DNA of 64,000 nt from Isoetes taiwanensis (GCA_021234155.1 JAJEKV010000002.1:40971841-41035840), one strand, 5' to 3'. Numbered from the stretch's first letter, positions 52,821 to 64,000 are shown. Translations and numbers: made by a program. The notes: generated by a model not told the origin, from the letters alone.

Positions 52821-53829
52821 GAGCTGAATTTCCTATCATAAAAGTAATAGGTAATTAGATTACATGCATTATATGGTGAAACTAATTTGGCTCTCTGAGG
52901 TGACAGAAGACATGACATGGAAATTTAAGCAAGTGCATCTTTTCTAACATATATAATTATCCTACAAATATGTTTTTCGAATATTCTTGATTGACACTTT
53001 CCCCTAAAACTGACACCTACCTTTCTGAGGAATTGGGCTTTAAAAAAAATAAGCAAAAGAGAAAAAAAAGACTTACTTGATAAGCAAGCGGGCGTCCTGT
53101 TATTGCTATGCCGCCGAAGTAGCTTGCTAGCTATAGCACATTGCACCGCCGTCGCTAGAGCACAGAAGCAGCACAAGCTTCATCTGTTGCAGAGAACTCT
53201 GACAGATATTAGGGATTTGTGATGTGCTCTTGGCAATGGTAATAAATACCCACTAATAATTCCATATCTCACACCACAGTACCATAGGTTTTAGCCTTAT
53301 CACCATAAATTAATGGCAATATTACAAAGTTTTTCAAAGGATAGTAATAAACCATTAAATATTCAAACTATGTACCTTAAAAGCCTTAAAAAAATCAATT
53401 ATCATATTACCACCAAATATAAGCTTGAAAATCCAAAATGCTTATCATTTAAATTTCATGAACCCCACTTAAATTAATCATTGGATTTGAAAATAACCCA
53501 TAGAGACCTTGCTTTCTTCTTTATGCTCAAAGCCATATTGTTCCATAGTTCTTGATTATTGAAATATTCCTAGAGAAATGTTTGCAATTATTTATGGACC
53601 ATTACTAGTAACAAATATGATAACAATAAAATCAAGAATGAAATACTAATCCTTTATTGTAACTAAAACTTATTCATTATAGGAGAAAAAACAAAAAAGG
53701 AAACGAAAATAATGAAAAAAAGAGGGAAAAATCGTACCCGCGAACCCAATGCTTCTCGATTCTTGATTGATCCTTTGATCCTAAGCTCTCTCTACCTGAG
53801 AAGGTGCCGAGAAGGTGAGGCTATTGAAG
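52821..53829. other. Spacer, expected but unseen CACTA right end
   Basis: AT-rich. An inverse TIR (TTTTTGTAGTAGTG) and subterminal TGCCATTT repeats are not present, so the right end is lost or too diverged to see. No gene is recognised. Confidence 0.4.
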
Positions 53830-54166
53830 ATGCACGAAATGGATTCAGAAGATGGAATGGGTATGGATTCTTCAGGCTCGGAACAAGACACTGAAGATGA
53901 AGATTTTCAAATGAGGGAAGGTGCAGACAGTGAAGATGGAGATGAGGAGAGTCTTGAGGATGAAGTATCATCTCCCGCTCTAAAACAGCATATCTTGCAG
54001 AAAAAGAAGCTAATTAAGAAGAAGAAGATTATGACTAGGAAGAGAATAGAAGCATACCATCATCCATCAGCTCAGGAAATCTTGGATGGAAGTATTACAA
54101 GGAGCATTCCCATATCAGATCCTAGTTTTAGGCAGAATGGGAAAAATGCAGGCGGTCATACTGCTC
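53830..54166 (+). CDS. First exon of an unrecognised gene (acidic then basic)
   Basis: ATG at 53830: MHEMDSEDGMGMDSSGSEQD, an Asp/Glu-rich stretch of about 45 residues, then KKKLIKKKKIMTRKRIEAYH and HPSAQEILDGSITRSIPISD, ending at a GTAAGT donor at 54167. The layout suggests a nuclear or nucleolar protein. No domain is recognised. The exons at 54802 may belong to it. Confidence 0.45.
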
Positions 54167-54801
54167 GTAAGTTGTTTGCCTTTCCATTTTTGGCAAGTTT
54201 TTAATTCGATAGATAGCTAGTTTAGTCTCATTGATTTTTTTCTCTGCTACGTCTAATCAATAAAACAGTCAAATGAAGCTATCAGTGATCGATTTTGCAA
54301 ATTATTTTTTTTTTCAAATGGGACATGGTTCTTGCAGACTGATTATGCTCATCCTTTATCATACAGACAGATTTTATTGGACGTCAGGGTTAGGATCTTG
54401 CATCTAATTCATTTTCTTGGTTGGTTGCATTTGATGGCATCAGACATGCACGTCAAACAAATTGAGGAAACTTGTATTCTTTAAATGCTGGTTTTGTGTT
54501 ATTGTCAGCAAGAATGAGTCATGAAACAGTCCAGAGTGTCTATTGGGTCAGATAATTCTAATTGGCGCCATGGGTCAAATGATTCTAAATGATGCCAAAT
54601 GATCGGTTATATATTACTCTCATCTTCGGATAATGTTTTCATGTCAACAAGTCTGGCCTTGTCAAAATTGTGAATAAAGGTTCTACTACCTTTGCTGCAA
54701 CTTTACGTTTTGCTATACTGCTATGTTGGTTAAGATCCGAAGGACTTCAGCCCCCAAAGCATACAATATTCTCTCATTATTCCACAAGTGGCTGGATGCA
54801 G
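54167..54801. other. Probable intron or spacer
   Basis: T-rich, without convincing coding; it lies between two exon-like segments on the plus strand. Confidence 0.35.
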
Positions 54802-54958
54802 GTTGTGGCAGCCGCTTTTGATCGTATCCTGGCATTTGCAAATAGCACTCTGCGGTCTGCAATAGACTCTTTCAATTCCAGTGAAGACTCCGATGACATT
54901 ATCCTGCTTAAGACAACTAAAGGATTAGTTTCATTGTCAGCTAACGCCAGAGCCTTGG
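54802..54958 (+). CDS. Exon-like segment, unknown
   Basis: After an acceptor (GGATGCAG) the frame VVAAAFDRILAFANSTLRSA continues to LKTTKGLVSLSANARALG with a GTGGGT donor. The helical, Ser-rich pattern looks like real coding. It could be part of the gene starting at 53830. Product unknown. Confidence 0.35.
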
Positions 54959-56829
54959 GTGGGTTGTCCATAGTTATCTTAAACAATGCACCAACAGCAG
55001 CATATTGCTCTTTTTTCAGTTCCTGAATTTAACATTTCTGCCAAAGGCTGGATAGATTTTTTGCAATTACAGATAGCAGCCATAATGCAACTGTGCCTCC
55101 TAAAGCTGTTGCAGACTCATTTTCACCCTCCCCAAATTGATATCCAGCTCCTTTTCCAAGAGTTTCGGTTTACAATATACTGGCTGTTGCAAATAGGATT
55201 ATCATTTTAGCTGGTCCATAAGATAGCGAAAATTTTGAAAGCTTCATTTGCAGTCCCATGTTTTTGCTTACGCCGAACGATATAGAGGCCAAAAGCATCC
55301 AAGTTGTTTAAAGTTGCAATTTTTCTATTCCAAGAAGGTAAATGTCTTGACCGAGTACATTACTTCTTCAATTTTCTTTCTGAATTTATAGTGTCTACTT
55401 GATACATGTAAGTTCTGAAATCTAAGCATCATTCACTGCCAATATATATGCACATACTAGGAATTTCTTGTTGAACCCATTTTAAGTGATCTGGACCTCC
55501 GTTACGCTGTGTTGTGCGTGTCCATAACAAAGTTGTTCATAACTTCATATACCAATGAACATCTATGGTAGAATAATTGATACTACTTTTCGTGCGGTTC
55601 TCAAACAGCACTAACCTCTAAAGTACATGCATTTGAACTTCCTATTTCTTTTAATTGGGTGTGCATGCTTGGCCTATCTTGGGGAAACACTTGGACTGCA
55701 CAGCAAGCGTAACGGTTTAGCAAAGTTGTATTTGCCGAAGCATTCTGAGTAGGCAAATTATTTTTATATGGGAAACTTAGGCATATCATTGTGAAGTTTG
55801 TAAGCAGAGAATACAGAATGAATGTGTTAAAGAAGAGAAGTGCTTTGAAGGTCAATCAGTTTCATTCAGCATAAGGCAGAAGTGCAAAAGTATAAGACTG
55901 TCAGGCAAAACGGTCAGAAAGCTTAATAATGGATAATTCAGTGGAGACATAGGTATTTGAGATTGCCCAGATAGTGTGCTGAAATATTGATTCCATTAGT
56001 CCATTGTGACTCATCATAAACATACCAATGCAATGGATGTCCCGTGTGTTTGCTTGCTAATAAACAATGGTACGCCCGGCCCATAATGCATACTGATGAT
56101 GGTTCCCTATTGTGAATGAACTCTCCTTCTACACATTACATTCTGCAAAACCCTTTCGTATTGTATAATAAGTTTATCTGGAAGGGTAATTCTGGAAGCC
56201 TTGCTAATAACCATTTTCTCTTATTACAACAGAAACCATCATGTTCCACATTCAATAACATGATTCCACAATAGGTATATGTTTTTGTTTCATGTGCATA
56301 TGACATGTGCATTGCTCCGGTTCATTGCTCAACTTGTTTTTTCCAATAAGAACTAAACATCATTCTTGGTCGACATTGATTTTTACAAATACTAACTGCT
56401 ACCATCTAAATGTTCTTTATAATATCATCACTATATGTTTCAACACATGCTTTTCCCTGGCTAGAGCCCTGAGTCTCTGCTTTTTCTTAGTTTCCTCTCT
56501 ATTAACGCCAGGAACAAATGATTCTAATTGGTTGTGTATCACAAAATCATCGTTGTTTCTGAATTTGACCACATGTCGTCTTCTAGCCAAATCCTTCAAC
56601 CTGTAATTTTTGCTACATTCTCCATACTCCATATTCGTCTTGCCTATATCACTATCGTTCTTGTCACCAAACAGACCACCTCGCTTAATCCCTGATTTAA
56701 TGTATACATAATGTCATGGCCGATTAACTTCAAACTTGCTCTACCTACAAGATCGTTATCTATAATAACAAAGAAACTGTTACTACAATTCATTTGGGAA
56801 CATCTACAAAGGAGAGTTTAGTTTCAATC
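54959..56829. other. Spacer, no gene recognised
   Basis: Only short open frames without motifs in either strand. It may include introns or UTRs of the neighbouring unknown exons. Confidence 0.35.
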
Positions 56830-56934
56830 AGATCAATAATCTAATAGCAAATTGGACAAATGTACAGAGGAGAGTATGGCATCAATATACTCTCCTCTGT
56901 ACATTTGTCCAATTTGCTATTAGATTGTTGATCT
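56830..56934. repeat. Near-perfect 48-bp-arm hairpin
   Basis: Left arm 56830-56877 (AGATCAATAATCTAATAGC...), 9-base loop, right arm 56887-56934 (...GCTATTAGATTGTTGATCT). One mismatch (T/C, a G-U pair in RNA). It could be a small foldback transposon or a small-RNA precursor. It lies 20 bp left of a hAT MITE. Confidence 0.9.
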
Positions 56935-56954
56935 CGAGACAGAAGATCTATAAA

Positions 56955-57170
56955 CAGTGTTGGGCAAAGTTTTTAAACCCAATCGGAAATTTTCCTACTC
57001 TTTCATCAAATAGCCGGATATTTTCAGTTCCCAATCGGAAATTTGTATTACTCTTATACAAATATGCATAAAAATCTACCGGAATTTTTCCTGCAATGCG
57101 CTAACTCAACCGGAAATTCTTAGTTTCAACCGGAACAACCCTTCTCTACCCCGGAATTTGCCCAACAATG
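56955..57170. mobile_element. hAT-type MITE, 216 bp, 8-bp TSD
   Basis: Ends CAGTGTTGGGCAAA and TTTGCCCAACAATG (one mismatch). TCTATAAA flanks it on both sides (56947-56954 and 57171-57178). The CAG-type terminus and 8-bp duplication fit hAT. Internal CCGGAAATT / AATCGGAAATT repeats are subterminal motifs. Confidence 0.9.
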
Positions 57171-57690
57171 TCTATAAAGGATCCCTTTATATCAACAAAG
57201 AGAACAATCCCGAGGTCTCAACACTGGTCCAAAACTTTCCAGACGCAGCCAAACATGTGAAAGCGGCTTCTAGAAAGCTCTATAATGTTCGTAGAATTTT
57301 CAAGACTTACACGTGTACATTACTAAAGTAAATCCTAAAAGTAACCTTACACACACAATCTTTTTTTAAGCTGCCCCCTTGCCGTCCTTAATACAATTAT
57401 GTGTTCGGGATGATCAAACCTCTCAACTGAATATAAAGGAAATAAATTCATGATTCCTACAATTCCAGGAACTGAACACACATGACAAATTAACTAGAAC
57501 CAGACGAAGCCATGATTCTTGTTCGGGAACCTAATAACCAGCCAAAAGGACCCAAGAAGTAAAGTCAAGCTTTCACTAACATATGAGCTTCAAGCAGGTT
57601 CTGTGTAAATATTATAGATGCTTTAGATCTATAGTTGGGGAAAAGGGGCAGCAATCACTAGTTTTGAGTTATGTAAAGATCGTGTTTTAC

Positions 57691-58025
57691 TTGCAGATCT
57701 ATGCCAGAGGCAGCCAGACTCAGGAGCCATTGATATACGAAATATCCTGTGAAACACTCAACATGGTAGGAGATGCCGACAGGAGGCATGCCCAGCTATA
57801 TCTAGCTATTGCAACCCAGACTGCAGAATGGAATACGACTGGCTATGTGGCCTCCAAAATCATCAAACACTTGCTATCAAGTTTCTTGAGTGTACTCATG
57901 TTTACATACCTTTAAATAAATGGCAAGATATATTTTCCAAGGGGTTTACAGAAGAAACATGGGCACACATTAAAACTTGCAAATGCATCACCCATGACTT
58001 ACATAATCATTCTTCACCACATTCG
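57691..58025 (+). CDS. Unrecognised exon-like segment convergent with the GTE gene
   Basis: After an acceptor-like TACTTGCAG the frame reads IYARGSQTQEPLIYEISCET, LNMVGDADRRHAQLYLAIAT and AEWNTTGYVASKIIKH. A change of frame continues LAIKFLECTHVYIPLNKWQD and FTEETWAHIKTC to a stop near 58028. It has a protein-like composition. It ends about 90 bp from the stop of the GTE gene on the other strand. Product unknown. Confidence 0.35.
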
Positions 58026-58115
58026 TGAACAAAATCATTATGTTGATGCAACCCTCATTGCACTATTTTCTTGAAAGGCATTATGGAGCTGAACACTTAA
58101 CTTGGACCCCCCTAA

Positions 58116-61100
58116 TCAAGATAAGTTAATTCTGCTCTTTGAATTCTTCATGATTCTTCCAGACCTTTTCTTGCCTGACATGTCATTTCCTTTATGATTT
58201 AAAACCATCTGTACATAACAATGAAGCTCCCAGAGTGTGGCTGTATCCTGCACATACGGACAATGGGATACTATTAAGGACGAATGCCCCTATGACTCAT
58301 TGAATGAAAACCTAATATGCAGTACAATAAAAGTTACCTGGGCATCAATATCAACTTCAATCTCATCTGCTGTTGCATTAAACGCAGGATTGTTTCTTGC
58401 AATAATTTGAATGACGTGGTTAAGGTTAGCTGCAGGCAGACATCCCAGGTTCTGACCAAGCTGCCTTTTTTCCTCAATTGACATGGTCCTGCAAATTAGC
58501 CAGAATATTTGGTAACAGGATCAGCATTAAAAGGCAAAAAGCCAAAATAAAAGATATTATTGTCATTTTTCTTTGCTGCGGAAATTTACTTTTAACAATT
58601 TTGATAATTATCTGTATACATTCATGCCTGCAATTAGAGGTTGCTAAAACTTTCAAGTCTTCCAGCTGCTCTTCCAACTCATTTAACTGCAAGTCAAGTA
58701 ATATAGTCAAACACAACAAAACAAGCTAATAAAATAACATGGAAGATTCTTTACAGAGCTATCAGAAATTGCTGGAGATCTTTTACAGTGATAACAGGTT
58801 ACTCACTTGTTTACATACTGCATTCGAGAGGCTTTCTAATGCTTCTTCTTCAGCAGCTCTCATTTCTGCAGCTTCCTTAGCCTCATATTCACTTTGTTCC
58901 TGCTTTCTTTTCATTTCCTGTCATACATTAGCTCATCCCTCTTAGAAACATGCCCTACAAAGGATATCTTAGTCTATCATAATAGAGCCGATTCAGAAAG
59001 GTAAGGTCTGCCAGTGGTATATGCATTATTTGTAATGCCAACAGGAAGAGTGAAACAGTTTTAAGTGATGCCCCATCTTTGGAAAATATGATACACCAAG
59101 ATACAAATAACCACGTAATTTGCTAGGTTTCTTATTGATGAACTCTCGGTTTCCAGCAAATCTTACATTCAGAGTCCCCCGGCAAGAAAAAATTTGAAGT
59201 GGGCATTCCTGAACATGGCAAAAATTGCTATATTGATGATAGAAACTAGAACTTAATATTTCTTTCACTATGCAAATCATAAATTTAAGGATGCAACTGA
59301 CAAGACTCTGTTCATTGCTACTGAAGCCATCATGGTTAAATTCCTACAAAAGCCGAGGCATACTCTGAGGGCTCAGCGTGGAAAGGGAAGTACTGGTAAG
59401 TTCCTGTATGGTATGATTTTGCATGAAACAGAGGCAAGTGCTAATCACATAATAAAAGCTCCAAATTTCCTTTCATCATTCCTGGTTAACAGCTTACCAG
59501 TCATCACTTGATCTGAAAAAATATTATGGAGTATAATTGCCAATCTACGATAACATATAAATTGGCTTACCTCTTCCCGTAGTTTTGGTTCAAGTACAGC
59601 CTTCCATTTCTCCTCAAACTTCTCTGACAAAGTTTTTGCCATCACATGAACATCTGTCCCCTCCTTATTATATGTCATTGCATTGCTAAAAACAAGTCTG
59701 ACGTCGTCTGCAATTTCTTGAATATCATTGTAGCTGTTCCCATCCTTGTTATCCATTCGATCTCGAATAGTCCCAAGATCCATAGGCTTCTTTATTATCT
59801 GCATTACAGAAATTATATCATATTAAATGGTGAAATGAAGCAGAGCAAAATCATATGGGACAGAATACCCATGGGGTTGGGGGGGTATATGCAACAAAAA
59901 AAAGTTTCCCGTCAAGAGAGAATGTAAAGTTAACACTCAACACTTAATTCTTCATACAAAAAGATCACTGCCTACCTTTCATATTCTCATTCAAGGAAGC
60001 GTATTTATAGTAGCAAAAAGAAAAAGATAACGAAACAGATACAAGCTGTACTAATACTCAGCCTCCCAGAAGCGCGATTATTAAAATTCCCGACTGACAA
60101 ACCCAATAATACAGATGTCATACCATGGTAATTAGTGTCAACATATACTCACATCAAAATAATCATCCAGACCCAAGGCTTCAACATCTACTGGTTGCAT
60201 GAATGGCCATGCCCACTTGTGCTGGGTAATCTGTTGAAAATTTAACAATGGATGTCAAGAAAAGCAATTTGAAAAAAAATCTGCACCCAAAAAGCAGGGC
60301 AGGAACTTGCTTGACGGAGAATAGTGCCAAACTGACGAATTAGATCTCCCATGCGTTTGCCATGAAGTGCTTCCCGACGTGTGGCATCCATTTGTCGGCG
60401 CTTCGTATTTATAGCTCCCTGATCCTTTAAGTTTAGGCCAGCAGTTTTATTCTTTAATAGTGCCTTTCGCATCCGAATAACCTGGCAGGCCTGCTTTTCC
60501 ATCTGTTATGAATCACTAAAAGTTGAGTGTAAAATTGTCATAACACTACAAATGTAAAACAAAACAATCCACAAGAATGCCTGGAAACTGTAGATGGCAT
60601 GAGACATATTAATTATTGAAACTAGAGAGGTAAGCTATAACATGCTTACATCTTCTACTTTGGATGTCATTTCTGCAACCTTTTCCTTCAATACAGATAT
60701 GCATTTTTCTTCTGCAAATCAACAGAAGTTGTTTTAGACAGGTACATACCTGCAATACTAAATATGTGTCATGAAATTCAGCATTACCATCAGCCCTTTT
60801 ATCTGCATTACTAACTAGAAACCACTCTATTGGCATGCTATGCAGTTTACCATCTTTGGTGATCTTACTTACCTCCAGGTACATCTGCTTCTTGCTGCGC
60901 ATCTTGTGGTTGCACGGTGACCTCCATTTCCTTCTTTGATTCTTGCGGTTCACTTGGTTTAACCTCTTCAATATTTGTTGGCTTCTCTGCAGATGAAGTG
61001 CATTCAAGATTTCCTGTGTCCAAGCTACTTTTTGTGCGGTTGGTAAGCTCAGGTCCCAAGTAGTATGGATCATCCTCATCCACCACTATATCTGGGTCTC

Positions 61101-61404
61101 CAATAGGGTCCAAAACAAAGTTCCTGTGCGCTTCAGGCAGTTTTTGTGTATGTGCTTCCTTTTCTTCGGGAGAAATAACTTTGGATCCACTCCCATCTCG
61201 AGTTAAAACCGGAAATACGATGTTATCTTGAGAAATGGCAGCTGATCCTGAACCTCTACAAACCCTTTTAGATTCTCTTTCACTAGTGGGTGAAGTACTT
61301 TCCTCTACAGTTGAATTTCGGGCATGCGAAGCCCCCCTGGATCCTTTCCTTGTTCTTTTCTCTAAATCTTCATGGGCCCTTCCAGTCTTCCCGGTTCCCG
61401 TCAT
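58116..61404 (-). CDS. GTE1/GTE6-like: GTE1/GTE6-like bromodomain-NET transcription factor, 514 residues
   Basis: A nuclear BET-type reader that binds acetylated histones and regulates transcription. Nine exons: 61404-60873, 60711-60650, 60502-60311, 60230-60153, 59798-59571, 58917-58807, 58686-58628, 58488-58338 and 58247-58116; all joins keep frame. Residues 1-180 are charged and basic (KTGRAHEDLEKRTRKGSR). Exon 2 is helical (EKVAEMTSKVED). The bromodomain spans about 250-360, with a WPF shelf at 270-272 (HKWAWPFMQPVDVEALGLDD), IIKKPMDLGTIRDRMD and the acetyl-lysine-binding Asn about 332 (NAMTYNKEGTDVH). A coiled segment follows (EMKRKQEQSEYEAKEAAE). The NET domain spans about 420-485 (MSIEEKRQLGQNLGCLPAAN, NNPAFNATADEIEVDIDAQ, DTATLWELHCYV), then a basic tail (SGKKRSGRI). 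Introns 3 and 7 appear to use GC donors. It is complete, with one bromodomain as in plant GTEs. Confidence 0.93.
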
Positions 61405-61821
61405 TTCCTAAAAGCCCCACACCTTATACAAACTAAAACAGTTCAACCCAACTCCGATTCATGCATAACCCAGCTCCAGAATGGGTCGATAAAGCAGGAA
61501 CTCTGCCCTAAGCAAAAATAATGTCCTTCCTCCAAAGATCAAACCGATTTCAGCAATTACTACCCAAAACATACAAAAAACTGTTAAGCTGAATGATTTC
61601 TGCAGAGAGCACAAGAAAAATGCGAAGTCACTTAGGAAACAGGGTTTTTCGAGCTGCTCCGCGATTAATTCCCCCCTGACACTGGGCCATGGCGATGCGA
61701 TGTGGCTATCTTGCCAGGTACTTTTACACGTATGCATATGAGGTGTCTATATATTATTAACAGTTACAGTATATGACTTGGGCCAGACCAGAGAAGCAGG
61801 CAAAGGCGTAAGGCGGAAGAT
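61405..61821. promoter_or_regulatory. Bidirectional promoter between GTE and MIC13-like genes
   Basis: 417 bp separate the two divergent start codons. No clear TATA box is seen for the GTE side; GTCTATATATTATTAACAG at 61744 could serve the plus-strand gene. UTRs of both genes must lie here. Confidence 0.5.
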
Positions 61822-62961
61822 ATGGCGTCCATCCTACTCCAGGTCAGACACTTTCTATTCTACGATTCAACACCTGTTTCACGCTGCCCTAATGAAGTCC
61901 TCTCGCCTCTACATTCATCAGCTTTTATATGCTGAAATTGGCGCTTATGCCTGTCACGTAGTTCCAAAGCGCATGTCCTCCATACTTAACCTCGCCTTAG
62001 AGAGATACTAGAAAACGGTAGCAATAGCCCAGTATTGTTAACTCCAAATCCAAGAATGACAAACCAGTACTATTGTTGCATAGAAGCATGCCAGAGTCAG
62101 GTATATTTGAGAGAGAGTATTGGCCAGTCTCTCATTCGAAAAATTCTGGATAGAAATTATGTGAGGAATCCCTACCTGATTATCAAATGTGTCCACATTA
62201 TTGACTATTATAAAACCTAAATTGGATGAGACTTTAGATGTGCATAGTTTTATTGCAATTACTTTATGAATGGCAGGAGAGGATGGTAGGAGCAAGTCTT
62301 GGTCTGGCACTTGGGCTTGGAGCGACCATATATGAAAGAAGACTCTTATGGCATTCTACCCAGGAGCTGGCCTATACCTTGTCTGGTGGTACTCTGCCCC
62401 CAATACCACCAATTCAGGTAAATATTTAGTTTTTTATTTCTCTACAGAGGAGTAGAAAAATACATATTGTCGCATTCATCAGATTACATGACTTATTTGA
62501 CCACCATTTCAAGTTACTGAACAGCGACATTTCAGAACAATGATGGTCATTCATGCGATGGTTGGGTGTTAGCTTCTGCATGTAGCATATTTTTGGTTTT
62601 GCATACCAAGTTATCCATAGATCATGTGAATTGTCCATGTAAATGTATCCATGTTAGATGCCCAGGTTCTTGAAAGTTTTGCTCAATCACCCTGGGGTTG
62701 CCAATAAGCATGCTGTTTAGTACTGTGAAATTATAGCAGGATCCGTGTGAGAAAATACCTTCAAGTCGAGACAAACTGTATTTGCAAATTCACATTAGGA
62801 GTTTCGATGTTTTGATGTCTGACCTTGGAAATAATTCCATGCAGGCACCAAACCTCCTGTTTAGTAGGCATACTCGGGAAGAAATGGCACATTCCTGGAA
62901 TATTGGTGTGGAGAAGTTGTTCCGTTCAATCATTTCTTCAGTTTCATCTAAGGGATGGTGA
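61822..62961 (+). CDS. Small single-pass membrane protein, MICOS MIC13/QIL1-like, 92 residues
   Basis: Three exons, all phase 0: 61822-61842 (MASILLQ), 62277-62417 and 62845-62961, with AG/GT borders. The protein has one Gly-rich membrane segment (MVGASLGLALGLGATIYERR), a short linker ending GGTLPPIPPIQ and a C-terminus with EEMAHSWNIGVEKLFRSI, ending SSVSSKGW. Animal MIC13/QIL1, which bridges MICOS subcomplexes at crista junctions, has the same plan: N-terminal Gly-rich helix, a Pro-rich linker, then a SWNxGI motif near the end. The resemblance is by pattern only. It is divergent from the GTE gene. Alternatives are another small mitochondrial or plastid membrane protein. The gene model itself is well supported by frame and splice sites. 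Confidence 0.55.
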
Positions 62962-63456
62962 TGACTAAGTATGATGCTGTTGTGTTCCTGCATTTGATCA
63001 ATAAACATAGAACTTGCTGCACTTCATAGTAGCAGCTTATTTGCCTGGACTCAATTTTGAAGTATGCCAGCAACTTTAGACGAACAAGTTGCTTGAGGTG
63101 TAAAGTATTGTGATGGAACGGTTTAGGCAGCCATGTTAAACATTCTTGCAATTTTACCACTTCAGGGTATCTTTTTTTATGAAAGCCCACTTTAGACGAA
63201 ATTGCATGTTTATCATGTTTATGTCCCACCTTGTTTATGCTTTATGCTTCTCTGTCATGCTCATCATATGCGTTCCACAACTTGAGCATCATTATATGCG
63301 TTATGTTGCCTGATAGTCATAAATAAAACATTTGAACAGTCGCTCTGATGCGGTAAGAGAGGAGGAGGTATTGGGATTTACAATATCATTTTCAGAATGC
63401 TTGGTCTTTTTTTCACTTGTCTCCACCTTTTAGACAAGAACACTTTAACATACTAA
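62962..63456. other. 3' flank of the MIC13-like gene
   Basis: Probable 3' UTR and spacer; no further coding is recognised. Confidence 0.4.
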
Positions 63457-63860
63457 GGCCCTTTTTCCACACTAGTCGCAAAATATGGCTGTCATATACA
63501 ATATACGACACCATTTATGACTCCAGGGCTAACAATGAGACACGCAAATTTAAACTTACTTTTTCACTGCATGACACCACTAAAATACTAGTGGAAAAGC
63601 ATGAAAAAATAAGACACATCTTTTTTTTAGTTATTTTTAGTTATATATTCAAATAAGACTAGGTGTCTTATTTTACGGCGGGGGAAATCCCTCGGAATAA
63701 AATAAGACTCCATTTGGTATCCAAACCTATTCCGAACCTAAATAAGACATGTCTTATTTTTATAGTGGAAAGGTGATTTATTTTTAAGACAGTAGGTGGC
63801 CAAACATCATTGAGTAAAATATGTGACTTTTAGATATAAGACTATCGTGGAAAAAGGGCC
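63457..63860. mobile_element. MITE with GGCCCTTTTTCCAC terminal inverted repeats
   Basis: Left GGCCCTTTTTCCAC (63457-63470) and right GTGGAAAAAGGGCC (63847-63860) are perfect inverses. The interior has AAATAAGAC / GTCTTATTTTA motifs in both orientations and GGCGGGGGAAAT. The target duplication is unclear (TAA on the left, AAG on the right). Related AATAAGAC and CCGGGGGAAAATAAGAC sequence continues to 64000, so a second or larger element may extend beyond the window. Confidence 0.75.
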
Positions 63861-64000
63861 AAGAAAGAAATGATTTTCTACTTTTAAAAATAAGACAAGT
63901 TTGGGTAGGTTCGATTCCTCCTTTTAAGGGAATGGAGTCTTATTTTATACCGGGGGAAAATAAGACAGTGTCACATATGTTAAAAATATCATTAAAATGT

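Larger units (their letters stand above)
38470..52920 (-). mobile_element. CACTA (EnSpm) DNA transposon, decayed, heavily interrupted
   Basis: The left terminus is CACTACTACAAAAATGCGC at 38470, the classic CACTA end. It is followed by 0.5 kb of subterminal repeats and then, on the minus strand, the C-terminal to N-terminal exons of a TNP2-type transposase up to about 52820. Three interruptions inflate it: 39963-43466, the intron 44538-47207 and 47712-51647. The right terminus was not found; the right limit given is where transposase coding starts. Confidence 0.8.

Noticed and set aside
53160-53300. Right CACTA terminus near 53.2 kb
   Set aside because: No TTTGTAGTAGTG-like inverse end and no subterminal TGCCATTT repeats.

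Overview
The window is nuclear DNA of a streptophyte plant. The evidence is a spliced GTE1/GTE6-type bromodomain gene, a plant CACTA transposon with a TNP2 transposase, a plant-type LTR retroelement with a tRNA-Asp-like primer site, and many L1-like LINEs. Introns in the host genes are mostly about 80-650 bp. The LINE style suggests a non-seed plant (bryophyte, lycophyte, fern) or charophyte alga, but I cannot place it further. About 90% of the window is mobile-element sequence, nested several layers deep; clear host genes occur only in the last 6 kb.

Region 1 (1-12.6 kb). A minus-strand LINE fragment is followed by a divergent cassette. Leftward (about 3.85-2.2 kb) run exons with an acidic/NLS segment, a possible ParB-like segment and the SAM-binding half of a bacterial-style N6/N4 DNA methyltransferase. 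Rightward (4.87-12.6 kb) runs a decayed transposase-like gene with a repeated LPPPxxFTP motif. Between them lies the most striking feature of the window: 18 copies of the palindrome GGTATAAATTTATACC, ten of them spaced 30 or 32 bp apart and five more spaced 21 or 41-42 bp, i.e. in phase with the DNA helix. A 5.57-kb LINE (5106-10677) has inserted in the rightward gene; its 7-bp target duplication and tail can be read exactly.

Region 2 (12.6-38.4 kb). Four LINE remnants stand in line in one orientation, each ending in a 3' hairpin and a CT-rich microsatellite. One is split by a 7.3-kb LTR element (17862-25160, TSD TATAC) that encodes three unfamiliar proteins and shows no reverse transcriptase or integrase. 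A 9.3-kb stretch of this was then tandemly duplicated (19041-28359 and 28360-37346) with an AGCC microhomology at the junction. A 322-bp MITE is present in only one copy.

Region 3 (38.4-53 kb). A decayed minus-strand CACTA element (TIR at 38470, subterminal TGCCATTT repeats, TNP2 exons) carries three interruptions: a 3.5-kb insert with a membrane-steroid-binding-protein exon and a LINE tail, an intron filled with a tandemly duplicated repeat containing a tRNA-like SINE head, and a 3.9-kb TIR element with six related foldback hairpins.

Region 4 (53-64 kb). There are two unrecognised plus-strand exon groups, a 48-bp-arm hairpin, a hAT MITE with a perfect 8-bp TSD, a complete nine-exon GTE bromodomain/NET gene (minus strand, 514 residues), and divergently from it a three-exon gene for a 92-residue membrane protein resembling the MICOS subunit MIC13/QIL1. 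A further MITE ends the window.
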